Virus record (IMG/VR): IMGVR_UViG_3300050821_003025
Location: 1 to 42,788 of that record
Reading direction: 5' to 3' (one strand)
DNA from: a virus
Length of the DNA stretch: 42,788 bases
A program made the position numbers and the translations under genes. Positions 25,901 to 32,257 of the stretch are shown here, one piece after another. Each line of letters begins with the position of its first letter. The stretch's first letter is position 1. Below the pieces are notes generated by a model that searched no databases, had not been told where the DNA came from, and saw only the letters and a program-made list of their open reading frames with translations.

Positions 25901-26675
25901 TGATGGGTTCAATTTTCAGGACTTGCTCGGGCCGGCACCGGGGATGCTTGGGAATGTTGTGGATGCGCTGACTGCGGTTCGACAGGGAAACCCCGGACGG
26001 GCTGTGAGCGAAATCATCCCGCAGGGGTTTAGGAACGCGGCGCAGATGGTGGATACTTCAGTGCGCTATGGTCGTCCACAGATGATGGACAAACAGCAAA
26101 ATCTCATCATGACTCCGACGGCCTTGCAGTCGGTTTTGTATGCTGTCGGATTTCGTCCAAAAGAACTCGCGCAGTATCAGCAAGCTCAACAACTCCTAAC
26201 AACTTCTGATAAGCTCGGGGCACAGACTCAAGAACGGGATGTTGAGCGGCTAGCGCGCGGACTGCTAGGAGGCGACACTCAGTCAGTGCGGAATTACATT
26301 GACCAAGTTCGGCAGCAAAATCCGATGGTAAATCCGACGTCGATTCTGGACTCGGTGATGGAGAAGGCGATGGATATGGAACAGCAAAAGGATTTGTTGA
26401 CGGGGGGCACTCGTCAGACTGCGGAGCAACGCGAAGACATAGCCGCCACGTACCCGGCGGGAGCGGTACCGAGACAATCGGAGACTCAACGCCTTGTGCA
26501 GAAGCAGAATATGTTAATGTCAATGGGGATGCCGTATGGGGCTCAACCGGCGGGAGCAGGAGAGTACATGCAAGCGGCCATTGTGGATGAGTTGACGAAG
26601 TTGGGAATGGCACGGACGGATGCAGTGAGGCAGGCACAGTTGATGATGGGGGCGGCTCCATATCGGACGATTTAG
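19917..26675 (+). CDS. Giant internal virion protein with zincin motif, 2252 aa
   Basis: This is by far the longest gene. Residues 1-230 are Gly/Ala-rich with a helical entry. A central domain (about 850-1060) carries HELVHE at 959-964 (HExxH) and a candidate third zinc ligand Glu 1043 in DAEFIAQYA, the pattern of metallopeptidases carried by large polyvalent phage proteins. Residues about 1630-1760 resemble the C-terminal associated region of such proteins (TGLQLGGQLAGAVVNPVQDI). The rest is mostly helical with a hydrophobic part at about 1900-1930. It is probably an ejected core protein that helps DNA cross the envelope. No lytic transglycosylase motif was seen. Its TAG overlaps the convergent ligase stop. 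Confidence 0.8.
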   Translation: MPDFNSIRDEYQAWQQANPDKAGVDLGAYSRMADLAQGTNARAIAYNPGVIQQANAAVDRFFRPAGVSLATGVGAPIDRALGTGETAQSVMRGTPRAVAEGLSYFTGGGEISGAAQIASLGAKALGLGDAALHGAAEDPSHPWTGALISAGSLPVGGAAAELGGGVAGRLGGGALSKAAGEVGGISLANEGARQAQSYVDTGKFADPFTKENLVANAVGALPFAPKVLGDFMKGETEENFNAAVAERAKSNSEVQQFADNLPKTAASDTLVEQAAKTDQAKSLAQFLDEKKPGARTFEDSAVGDQALAKVFVDGPPKQVQENFDALITSPTKEAEKFNFAEYIGADEPSKGGETAPVPGAPTEPVSVGKVQFAAFDPAKVESLASVNPEQLTDPTVFARFMHDVNEQLSARWLEETKRVGASDPFFADEDRPGREAPTPQMLNPAVLEQLNNEGRIPKIDAENIKQRYTDALNSGNGDPVGAWQHTVQGIANVMLELGETAKAQKALELQRSSPQIASQKLSEAQRDQAHAENVAKLPVDLQTFLQGQEEADRKISTTKGGRPQWGWGMRRDVVDQAVKNFNPETGKTTVQVAVGNKGERVSRELPLADAVKMPLKQRALPTELAGSAKETSLEAAQEAGRAQGVALQRSSEAEDLDETRQSFGIHERPSLTPGEAPTLELHPADVETPEIGSQSSSKVEPVKNEQALNQVREVYDSLRNPKNEAQTWANFKDAMGNFRSSRDEIRARQLFGLAVEAKMSGAGSDAAAEFARKYWGKDIVTPKEVSQAIGERGFWREGKWEAVQDKIGELSGLKPGEVQAMAGGNFDFRSGMIQTDSTPKTLAQSIPEALQTHFRMQNYGPIMVGRMTTLGTKLVAAFGELGNKVDFAQLATLDPLTRERMIGKVTEELPVLGLHTMNYTDAAGQIRPNPLIALALGHSSKGEGLQPVHNFLTVSTIAHELVHEVQRTAQADLQSPDFDVRTRAQAYTDLQHFSASLNKTDKYAVLRNIFDVVVPPALTRDTTGRMRAEFAGFLNHGTSSDAEFIAQYAQYYAAGLCSEGTKLTDVRTALAWEPSAVQDFIRGIYRNVADFTNGFVKMALDPRGTAQALKGWFVEQNPAKTAAAVGNINERMRDLIRPDARVIGSNQAMTDTTATLSSGNLHRMLQEPPVNYSPPRNEADVQFMANLGVNEEEAKGRVTEALMSARDHLFGNKVSQGIWQGFSPYAQAAAAVGTDVAKDATNILLGHGGRIRGLADSMLGPVMTRDAHGRLMFDTENPAIKLVQGKLGDGPTKAFNDAMRIFQEHTDKGNLKFDAKTSQTPFSSSVASNPAFAKEIMPLLQKLSPPNRTIVLGAGDKVAQVYQNAGEVRLQAGYENNAAKVARVLQTIIPEAPYDQAYQRGLGIVQGLRDNNAKALQTALEGLDPAKSAELVKLAGVINAPLSDFQKQLAARPGFMSEARQGRFIVESVGKDGKRQTDGARDEASAKELAAQLKREGNTGINFYDKYQKFGEFAGDMPADYAQKFSQLETASFQQSLEAIKQKFGQPVADALAKDFNPAKAVEKSIASTTSAKYDMQRKLAGGRERLDYLDNMNSYVEGLSRNLANRKTRDMTGLLLADKRMDAVPDFKDRTALMLGNVMNPTPEWLGKTKTVMTGLQLGGQLAGAVVNPVQDISIVHAQLVHSGDSVLKAAGRLTKGLSQVGQSFLNPSGQVRLAREASQLPDISKGTIDQQKAFYLQKFQDEEPRVNQYDDLDLNRSKGFVDRARQGLGDTPLKNAGSLFGNGLYQLSAKMVKAYSWSTNLSTKAAFLAGFEQAHEQGLRGQQAYDAARRLVYTTTGGGGKANQVGLVAAANQAGPLLRTGVGLMNVLQTFGLNLTSMYGRFASDAIGREAGQTVLQRRQAQKAFGVLLTTQTALAGALGLPFAAASLAACEKLFGIQANAAVRQGLASLGGDDKELGAAISDTALNGIANQLFGVDVAGKTGMSSVLGTNGYDGFNFQDLLGPAPGMLGNVVDALTAVRQGNPGRAVSEIIPQGFRNAAQMVDTSVRYGRPQMMDKQQNLIMTPTALQSVLYAVGFRPKELAQYQQAQQLLTTSDKLGAQTQERDVERLARGLLGGDTQSVRNYIDQVRQQNPMVNPTSILDSVMEKAMDMEQQKDLLTGGTRQTAEQREDIAATYPAGAVPRQSETQRLVQKQNMLMSMGMPYGAQPAGAGEYMQAAIVDELTKLGMARTDAVRQAQLMMGAAPYRTI
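21998..22017 (+). promoter_or_regulatory. Dispersed palindrome site 4
   Basis: GTCGAGTTCAAAGGTTGAAC matches the genome-wide element with both 6-bp arms perfect (GTTCAA/TTGAAC). It lies inside the giant virion gene. Confidence 0.55.
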
Positions 26676-27451
26676 CGGTCATCTTTGAATCGAACAAAGT
26701 TCGGATGCCGCAGCAACCCGCTGTCCTCAAAGCGGCTTTTGCCAGACACTTCCATCACGCGGCCTTCATACTGTGGGAAGTTGTCGAAGATGTCTTGGCG
26801 TTGGGCTTCGGTGAAGCCGCCCCCAACCTTTGCAGTCACACCCGTTGGCGTTTTGCAAATTAGGGTTCCCGCCATCCCGGCGAACTTTCCTTCGCCAACT
26901 TCGACACCTGTGATCGTGTATTCATCGGTGACAGTTTTCTTCATCCGAAAGAGTTTGTCGGGAATGAGTGCATTCGAGTGCCGGAAGACGACGCCCTCAA
27001 ATTCCCCGTCCTCGACTTGCTCCTGCCAGACCTTCTCGAATTGTTCCATTTTGAAGTTCGAGACGAGGATACACCAGTCAGGGGCTATCGACACCGCCAT
27101 CAGGAGCATCTTGTAGCGGTCGCGGTAGGGGAGCGTTTCAAGGGACTGTCCGAAGCGCGACCAGCAATCGAACAAGAAAAGCTTCTCGCTTCGCGCGGGG
27201 TGTTGTGCCCAGTTCGTCCCGAACATGTATTCTCCAATGTAGACGCCTTCAAGGTCGAGGCGTGTTTCGCCGGACTTCAAAGCGCGCCCGTTGCGGGAGT
27301 ACATCGTCCATTTTCCAGAAGCCTCCACGACGAGACGGCACCACCAACCATCATACTTTAGCTGGAACATGTCGCAGTGTTGCGCCTTCGCAATCCACGG
27401 GGACACGTCGTAGTAGTCTTGGCGGTCGGTTAAATTGAAAGGTTTAGACAT
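26672..27451 (-). CDS. ATP-dependent DNA ligase
   Basis: The 259-residue product joins nicks using ATP and a lysine-AMP intermediate. The nucleotidyltransferase motifs are all visible: motif I KYDG (Lys 32), motif III with Glu 74 (YIGEYMF), IIIa LFLFDCW (about 91-97), IV EFEGVVFRH (Glu 152), and V RMKKT (Lys 171/172). A short OB-type region follows (about 175-259). Length fits small phage ligases such as that of T7. It ends the leftward replication operon and converges with the giant virion gene; the two stop codons overlap by two bases. Confidence 0.9.
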   Translation of the reverse strand: MSKPFNLTDRQDYYDVSPWIAKAQHCDMFQLKYDGWWCRLVVEASGKWTMYSRNGRALKSGETRLDLEGVYIGEYMFGTNWAQHPARSEKLFLFDCWSRFGQSLETLPYRDRYKMLLMAVSIAPDWCILVSNFKMEQFEKVWQEQVEDGEFEGVVFRHSNALIPDKLFRMKKTVTDEYTITGVEVGEGKFAGMAGTLICKTPTGVTAKVGGGFTEAQRQDIFDNFPQYEGRVMEVSGKSRFEDSGLLRHPNFVRFKDDR

Positions 27452-27457
27452 AAACGA

Positions 27458-27718
27458 TTAAAGGTGATAGAACGAGTAGTGCGTTAGAGCTTTACCGTCT
27501 TTATAGCGATAAACTATTAAAGAGTAGTTCCAAAACCATAAACAGATAACTAAGTGAAAGCCACAATAGTCGTGTTGCATAACTTGGTTCATTGCATAAA
27601 TCCCAACTGTCTTGTGTGCGTTCCAATATGAATGAAACCGGACACGCAGTTTTAGTCTTATAAAAGACCACGTTCTGTTTGGCATTAAATGCGTAGAATA
27701 AAATTTATACCAGTTCAT
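27458..27718 (-). CDS. Small aromatic-rich protein, 86 aa
   Basis: The family is not recognised. The product is rich in Tyr, Trp, Phe and His (for example FHLVICLWFWNYSLIVYRYK) and basic in its first half. One segment (about 55-68) is hydrophobic enough for a peripheral membrane contact. It starts by ATGA overlap with the helicase gene and ends six bases before the ligase start, which supports real translation. Its A/T-rich composition differs from the neighbours and may mark a recent insertion. Confidence 0.55.
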   Translation of the reverse strand: MNWYKFYSTHLMPNRTWSFIRLKLRVRFHSYWNAHKTVGIYAMNQVMQHDYCGFHLVICLWFWNYSLIVYRYKDGKALTHYSFYHL

Positions 27719-28926
27719 CGGGTTGGTTTTAAGTATATAAGGGTTCGGACGACGTTATTCTTCGTTTCTTGTGCGCGGCCAATCTTGTCGCTATCGACAA
27801 GGTGATTCAGGACGTTGTCCATTTCCTGCTGATTCACCACCGAGAACATCATCGCCCGGAGTTTCTTTTCGAGTAGTATCGAAACTTCCACCTCCGCACC
27901 GTCGATTTTAGTGCGGGTCTTAGGGTACTTTGAAAGAAGCTCCATAACCTTGGTAGCCGCAGTGTTAAGTTCATTCCGACCAATACCAGCAAAAACCCGA
28001 AGCAGGTTTGTCTCTGCAAGCTTGAGGAGTTCCAGTCCGAAGAGAAGGTGCTCCATACGCAACACAAGATCAGTAGACTCACTAAGAGCAATAAGCATAC
28101 TAATTTTAAGCAGTTGCATGTGTTTGGTTTCATAGTATCCGATAATGGTTTCTTCGACTGGCATCTCTAAATCTTTGTACCAGTTGGTGTAGAATTCTTT
28201 TGCCTCCGCGTCCCAAGTGAATTGGCCATGCACCTTCAACAGTTTCAGTGAGTAGAGGAGGAGGTTGTTCCAAGCAGTCTGCGCCGCACTCGTTACTTCA
28301 GGAAAAGGAATACGACCGCTTTTCCCAGTCTCAAGAACAAATATAGCTCGCCTACTAAAACCACCGGAAATGACATCAGACCGTAAATAAGTAGTAATCC
28401 AGTCAGGGGTCGTGCAGGCAAGAAGGTTAAGGAACGGGCCTGTGACGAGAATATCTCCTTTATTTTTTGTGCGAGATTCATAGAAGTCTTGATCGTATAT
28501 TGTTGTTAAAAAACTGACCATCCCGAAAGTGTTCGCTCCGAGGAACTCGGACAACTCCGTCACCATCACCGTGAATGGCGAGTAGACTTGCTGCTTCTTC
28601 CACGCTTCGCGACAACCTTCAATCGACCTCTCTTGGTCGTGCATGTCGATGACGAGCTTTTCCTTGGTAACAGCTTCTGCAGAGAACGGGATAACTTTAA
28701 GCTCACGGATAAGTCCTTTTGCAATTGACATAGCCGACGTCTTGCGATTTCCGGGTGGGCCGACGAGGACAACGTATAGATTTGGAAAAACATTGAAATA
28801 CCCTTGAGCAATCCAAACTCGCCTTGACACAATCGAAGAGAGAGCAACTAGTGCAGAGAATGTATGATATGTTGGATGTGCTTCGGAGCCTCTTGAAAAT
28901 TCTCGGTAATCACTTAGAAAACTCAT
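27715..28926 (-). CDS. DUF3987-type replicative helicase/ATPase, 403 aa
   Basis: A P-loop (GPPGNRKTS, about 56-64) and a Walker B-like strand with Glu (VMVTELSEFLG, about 120-130) are visible, followed by SGGFSRRAIFV (about 187-197), which carries likely arginine fingers. This layout matches the DUF3987/YfjI group of phage and plasmid helicase-primase proteins. It would unwind DNA for the family A polymerase encoded nearby. No separate primase was recognised, so this protein or the host must supply priming. It overlaps both neighbours by ATGA. Confidence 0.78.
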   Translation of the reverse strand: MSFLSDYREFSRGSEAHPTYHTFSALVALSSIVSRRVWIAQGYFNVFPNLYVVLVGPPGNRKTSAMSIAKGLIRELKVIPFSAEAVTKEKLVIDMHDQERSIEGCREAWKKQQVYSPFTVMVTELSEFLGANTFGMVSFLTTIYDQDFYESRTKNKGDILVTGPFLNLLACTTPDWITTYLRSDVISGGFSRRAIFVLETGKSGRIPFPEVTSAAQTAWNNLLLYSLKLLKVHGQFTWDAEAKEFYTNWYKDLEMPVEETIIGYYETKHMQLLKISMLIALSESTDLVLRMEHLLFGLELLKLAETNLLRVFAGIGRNELNTAATKVMELLSKYPKTRTKIDGAEVEVSILLEKKLRAMMFSVVNQQEMDNVLNHLVDSDKIGRAQETKNNVVRTLIYLKPTR

Positions 28927-29366
28927 GGGAAGTTTTTATAGCCTCCGGGATAAAACTCGTCGACTTTTTGATCGTACCAACGCGCAGCTTCTTCGATTGT
29001 TTTGAACCCGGCCTTTGTAATCCGCTTTCCCGCGACGGTAATTCGTGCTTGCCAACCACAGTGAATTAAGTGTACGCCTTTATAGGGCCAAGTAGAATCC
29101 TTTCGACGTTTCGCGTTTTGTATGTTTGTCCCGTGTGTGACAGCACGCAGGTTTACCTTTTGTAAGTCTAGTTTATTTCGATTAATGTGGTCGACTTCAA
29201 GGGTTGCGTAGGTTGGACAAAGTAAGTTGTGAACTTTTATACGATCGTTTCCAGTTCCAATCGCAGGATAGCCGTCACACAACGTAATATTTTCACCTTT
29301 ATACGTCTCAAAGTCTTCATCGTCGAATAAAACAATATCGCCATTTTTAGTGATATACTGTTTCAT
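28923..29366 (-). CDS. HNH homing-type endonuclease with AP2 domain, 147 aa
   Basis: The HNH part has His 46, the core LEVDHINRNKLDLQ (Asp 59-His 60) and the VNLRAVTHGTNIQNA segment with His and Asn ligands. The C-terminal half (about 94-140) is an AP2/ERF DNA-binding domain (YKGVHLIHCGWQARI, then a helix EEAARWYD). This pairing is the classical free-standing phage HNH-AP2 endonuclease, which cuts related genomes lacking it. It sits inside the replication operon between a 55-aa gene and the helicase with ATGA overlaps on both sides, so it is well integrated. No interrupted host gene or intron is seen. Confidence 0.88.
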   Translation of the reverse strand: MKQYITKNGDIVLFDDEDFETYKGENITLCDGYPAIGTGNDRIKVHNLLCPTYATLEVDHINRNKLDLQKVNLRAVTHGTNIQNAKRRKDSTWPYKGVHLIHCGWQARITVAGKRITKAGFKTIEEAARWYDQKVDEFYPGGYKNFP

Positions 29367-29530
29367 GAGGAGAGGTCACGGGGGTCAAGAACCGTTTCTT
29401 CAAAGGTGCGGATGGAGTCCGCGAAGAACTTCTCGGTCTCGCGGTCGGAGAGGTAGTTCAGGATGTCGGCAGCGGTCAGGCCCGTTTGCCGCATGAAATT
29501 ATCCACAAGGAGTCTTTGTTCAGGAGTCAT
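29363..29530 (-). CDS. Small acidic protein, 55 aa
   Basis: ATG 29530 opens a frame that ends with TGA overlapping the HNH start. The product is helical and acidic (PEQRLLVDNFMRQTGLTAAD, then DRETEKFFADSIRTFEE). The longer in-frame extension to 30124 only shadows the polymerase gene. A dispersed palindrome fills the gap just before its start codon. Function is unknown; it is a polymerase-adjacent small protein. Confidence 0.6.
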   Translation of the reverse strand: MTPEQRLLVDNFMRQTGLTAADILNYLSDRETEKFFADSIRTFEETVLDPRDLSS

Positions 29531-29534
29531 AATG

Positions 29535-29554
29535 GTCGAGTTCAATCGTTGAAT
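29535..29554 (+). promoter_or_regulatory. Dispersed palindrome site 5
   Basis: GTCGAGTTCAATCGTTGAAT matches the genome-wide element with one mismatch in the right arm. It occupies most of the 28-base gap between the polymerase stop and the 55-aa gene start on the minus strand. Confidence 0.6.
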
Positions 29555-29558
29555 CTGT

Positions 29559-32057
29559 TCAGGAAAATTCGACTTCTTTGCACGCCTTCCAATTAGCGCC
29601 GTAGCCACCCTCGAAAGGGATTCGTATGTCCATTCCGTGGATACGAATACTAATATTAAAATAGTCACGAAGCTTAGCAATGCACCAGTCACCAGCGGCT
29701 CTAGGCAACTGGCCAGCAATCGCGTCGTGGATGAGGAGGAGCGGGTCAATAAAGAGCGTATCGCCCGGAGTCCGGTTTTCAGGGTCGTACCAAAGGTTGT
29801 GTAGCGCGCGGTTGCAGACATAGGTTGTATTTGCTTGGGGTTCAAATGCAAGGGCTTCACGTACGGTGGCATCGTCAGGGGCGCTTCGCGAACGAAGTCC
29901 GAAAAATTGACGACGGGTTCCGCTGGCCGCTTGAAGGTAGCCTTTGTCCCGAAGTTCACGACGAACCCAGTCTTCACGGGCTTGTGGGTTATAGCGTAGT
30001 TTGTAGAGGTATTGGTAGAGACTTGCATCTTTGATTGAAAGGTCGATGGTGCCGTCGGAATCTTTGAAAATAGTTGCAGAGAGTTTTTCTGGTTCCATTC
30101 CGTAATTTGAACCGTGTTGGACACGTTTCATACACAGGTACTGGTCGCTGTTTTCTTTGAGGTCGACGTTGATTGCTTTCGTCCTTACTTTAAGATCGGC
30201 TCGACTTGCCTGATTGACACTTGCAGGATTGCGCCCGGCCTTGTGCTCCTCAAGCATGAGGAATAGGACTTTTGCGGGTTTGATCCCATAAAGCATATCT
30301 TCCAGCATCGTCGTGTGACCCAACGCCGCGAGGTCGGCGGCAACAGTCCAAGCATCCGCCCCGCTAAGATCGCACTGCCAGAACGCGAAGTCGGAAGAAT
30401 CTGGTGTGAAACAGACTCGCAAATCTTTTGTAACATTTTGGAGATTAGTTCCCGAGTTGTCCCACTTCAGGATACCCGTCTTAGTGAAGTAAGCGAATCT
30501 AGCGTTTGATGAACTTGAATTAAGCCTCCCGGTGTTCGTACCAACAAGGTTATAGTTACTTCTAATTCTCCCGTCGGCGTCCGTGTCGAACTTACCGATA
30601 TCCGACTTCCGGGTTCGCAAAGCAATAAGCGAAATAACTTTTTTAAGAATCGGACTTCTCGCCTTCGCGTAGAAGCGGAGGAGAATTTCTTCTTTAGTAG
30701 AACGACCATACCGGGCGTAAGGGGTATATCCAAGGTGGTCGTAAAGGAGCCATTGTTTGTCGGGGGTGGATTTTGCGTTAAAGTCCCGTCCCAAAGACGC
30801 TTCAATTTCTGTCTGAAGGACAAGGGCTGCGGAATTTGTGGCGTCAAGTTCGGCATTTGCAGCGGCGCGGTCGAAGGCACAGCCACGCAGGGCCATGTAG
30901 TTGATCGCGGGGATTAGGGAACAGTTGAATTGGTAGTGTTCGTAGGAGCGGGCGGTTTTACGGAGGAGGGGTTCCTGTGCGATGTCACATTCAATGGTGC
31001 AGCAAGAGTCCTTACCGTTGTAAAGCAATTTAACGTCGGCGTCTTTACTATCACCTTCGTGCTTGTAGTAGGGTTCTTCAGTATATATCGAAGTCTGAAC
31101 TCCAAGAGACTTTTCCAGTTCAGGAAACAGCTCCCAATGCTTAAACATGGTATCGTCGCATACACCCGCGATGCGACATTTATGGTTCCATGCGAGGACG
31201 AAGAGTTCATAGGTTACATTTTGGCAGCCCTTCGGACATCCTGCGTCCGCAAGCCAAGCGGAGAGTAGAGACCAGACGAGACATTCATCATGATCCGACC
31301 AGTAGTGGCGTCCGTCAAGAAAGAAAGGGATAACGATGCAAGTTGTTGGTGAGCTTGCGATTGACAACATTGTGACTCCGACATTATCAGCCCACCCCTC
31401 AATGTCAAAGGCCGCTTTTTTCTTAGTAAGTAGTAGGTCATTGAGGAAATCTGTCACTTGACCAATTGTCGGTCGTGTGTTAATGTTGCGGGGTGTACGG
31501 CGAAGCTCAGGGAACCGGGACTGCGCGGCCGCACGGGCGACGTCGAACTTAAAGAGGGGGATGTCACTAATGCATCGGAGGATGTAGGCGGGATGGTAGG
31601 AAGCGACAACTTTAAACTGTTGAGGTGAATCTGAAGTATGTTCGTCGAGTAGTATACTCCCGCGGTAATTTCCAATTGGGAGGACAAACTCCCCTTTCTT
31701 GGTTGTTCCAATCGAAGGAGTAAAGACTCTAAGTGCCGCAGCTCCGAGCGCAAGGATCGCGTTTGGGCGATAAGTCGATAGATCGTCTCGCAGTTGAAGG
31801 ATACCGGATTGGATTTCGTTGGAATCCCATGCGAACTCGCTGATGTTGTTTCCGGGGGGTCGGATTTGACAGACATTTCCGACGAAGCACTGGTCGAAGG
31901 CAACGCCGCATTGCGAAAGAACAGACCTAAGGAGTCGACCGGAAGCCCCGACGAAGGGGGCACCGACGAGTTCTTCTTCGTTGCCGGGTGCTTCCCCGAC
32001 GATTGCGAGGCGAGAGGTTGCATGGTTAAGTTTGGGAAACTGATTGGGGACGTTCAC
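29559..32057 (-). CDS. DNA polymerase, family A, with N-terminal uracil-DNA glycosylase-like domain
   Basis: Residues 17-160 look like a family 4 uracil-DNA glycosylase (IVGEAPGNEEE, NVCQIRPPGN, then ASYHPAYIL), though the N-terminal CxxC pair of Fe-S members is absent. A 3'-5' exonuclease domain follows with FDIEG (218-220), N280 and Y346/D350. Polymerase motifs: TGRLNSS (509-515), motif A DLSGADAW (Asp 563), motif B KRVQHGSNYGM (644-654), motif C LIHDAI (His 777-Asp 778). Motif C has Ala where HDE normally has Glu, and motif B has His at the usual Lys. It is the genome's replicative polymerase. ATGA overlap links it to the gene before. Confidence 0.92.
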   Translation of the reverse strand: MNVPNQFPKLNHATSRLAIVGEAPGNEEELVGAPFVGASGRLLRSVLSQCGVAFDQCFVGNVCQIRPPGNNISEFAWDSNEIQSGILQLRDDLSTYRPNAILALGAAALRVFTPSIGTTKKGEFVLPIGNYRGSILLDEHTSDSPQQFKVVASYHPAYILRCISDIPLFKFDVARAAAQSRFPELRRTPRNINTRPTIGQVTDFLNDLLLTKKKAAFDIEGWADNVGVTMLSIASSPTTCIVIPFFLDGRHYWSDHDECLVWSLLSAWLADAGCPKGCQNVTYELFVLAWNHKCRIAGVCDDTMFKHWELFPELEKSLGVQTSIYTEEPYYKHEGDSKDADVKLLYNGKDSCCTIECDIAQEPLLRKTARSYEHYQFNCSLIPAINYMALRGCAFDRAAANAELDATNSAALVLQTEIEASLGRDFNAKSTPDKQWLLYDHLGYTPYARYGRSTKEEILLRFYAKARSPILKKVISLIALRTRKSDIGKFDTDADGRIRSNYNLVGTNTGRLNSSSSNARFAYFTKTGILKWDNSGTNLQNVTKDLRVCFTPDSSDFAFWQCDLSGADAWTVAADLAALGHTTMLEDMLYGIKPAKVLFLMLEEHKAGRNPASVNQASRADLKVRTKAINVDLKENSDQYLCMKRVQHGSNYGMEPEKLSATIFKDSDGTIDLSIKDASLYQYLYKLRYNPQAREDWVRRELRDKGYLQAASGTRRQFFGLRSRSAPDDATVREALAFEPQANTTYVCNRALHNLWYDPENRTPGDTLFIDPLLLIHDAIAGQLPRAAGDWCIAKLRDYFNISIRIHGMDIRIPFEGGYGANWKACKEVEFS

Positions 32058-32257
32058 AGTTCATGTGGGTCAAGTTCATCCTCGACCTGCTGGCGGATTT
32101 CGTAGGGGAGGGCCGAGAAGTCAATGCGCTGACCGATCTTCCAGCCGTGAGTAAAAGCGAGACAGGAGTCGACCTTGCCGTCTTCGGTCAAGAATATCAT
32201 GTACTCTTGGAATTTGTCTCGGATGCGGAGGACGCGGTCGTAGGTGTTTGAAGGCAT
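32054..32257 (-). CDS. Hypothetical protein, 67 aa
   Basis: The product is a small acidic protein (FTHGWKIGQRIDFSALPYEI, then RQQVEDELDP). It overlaps the 3' end of the methyltransferase gene by 61 bases and the polymerase start by ATGA. The chain of couplings suggests it is translated. Function is unknown. Confidence 0.6.
   Translation of the reverse strand: MPSNTYDRVLRIRDKFQEYMIFLTEDGKVDSCLAFTHGWKIGQRIDFSALPYEIRQQVEDELDPHEL

Noticed and set aside
29559-30124. Long N-terminal extension of the 55-aa gene into the polymerase gene
   Set aside because: The extension is Ser/Thr-rich shadow sequence; the polymerase motifs cover that region in another frame and ATG 29530 fits the gap.
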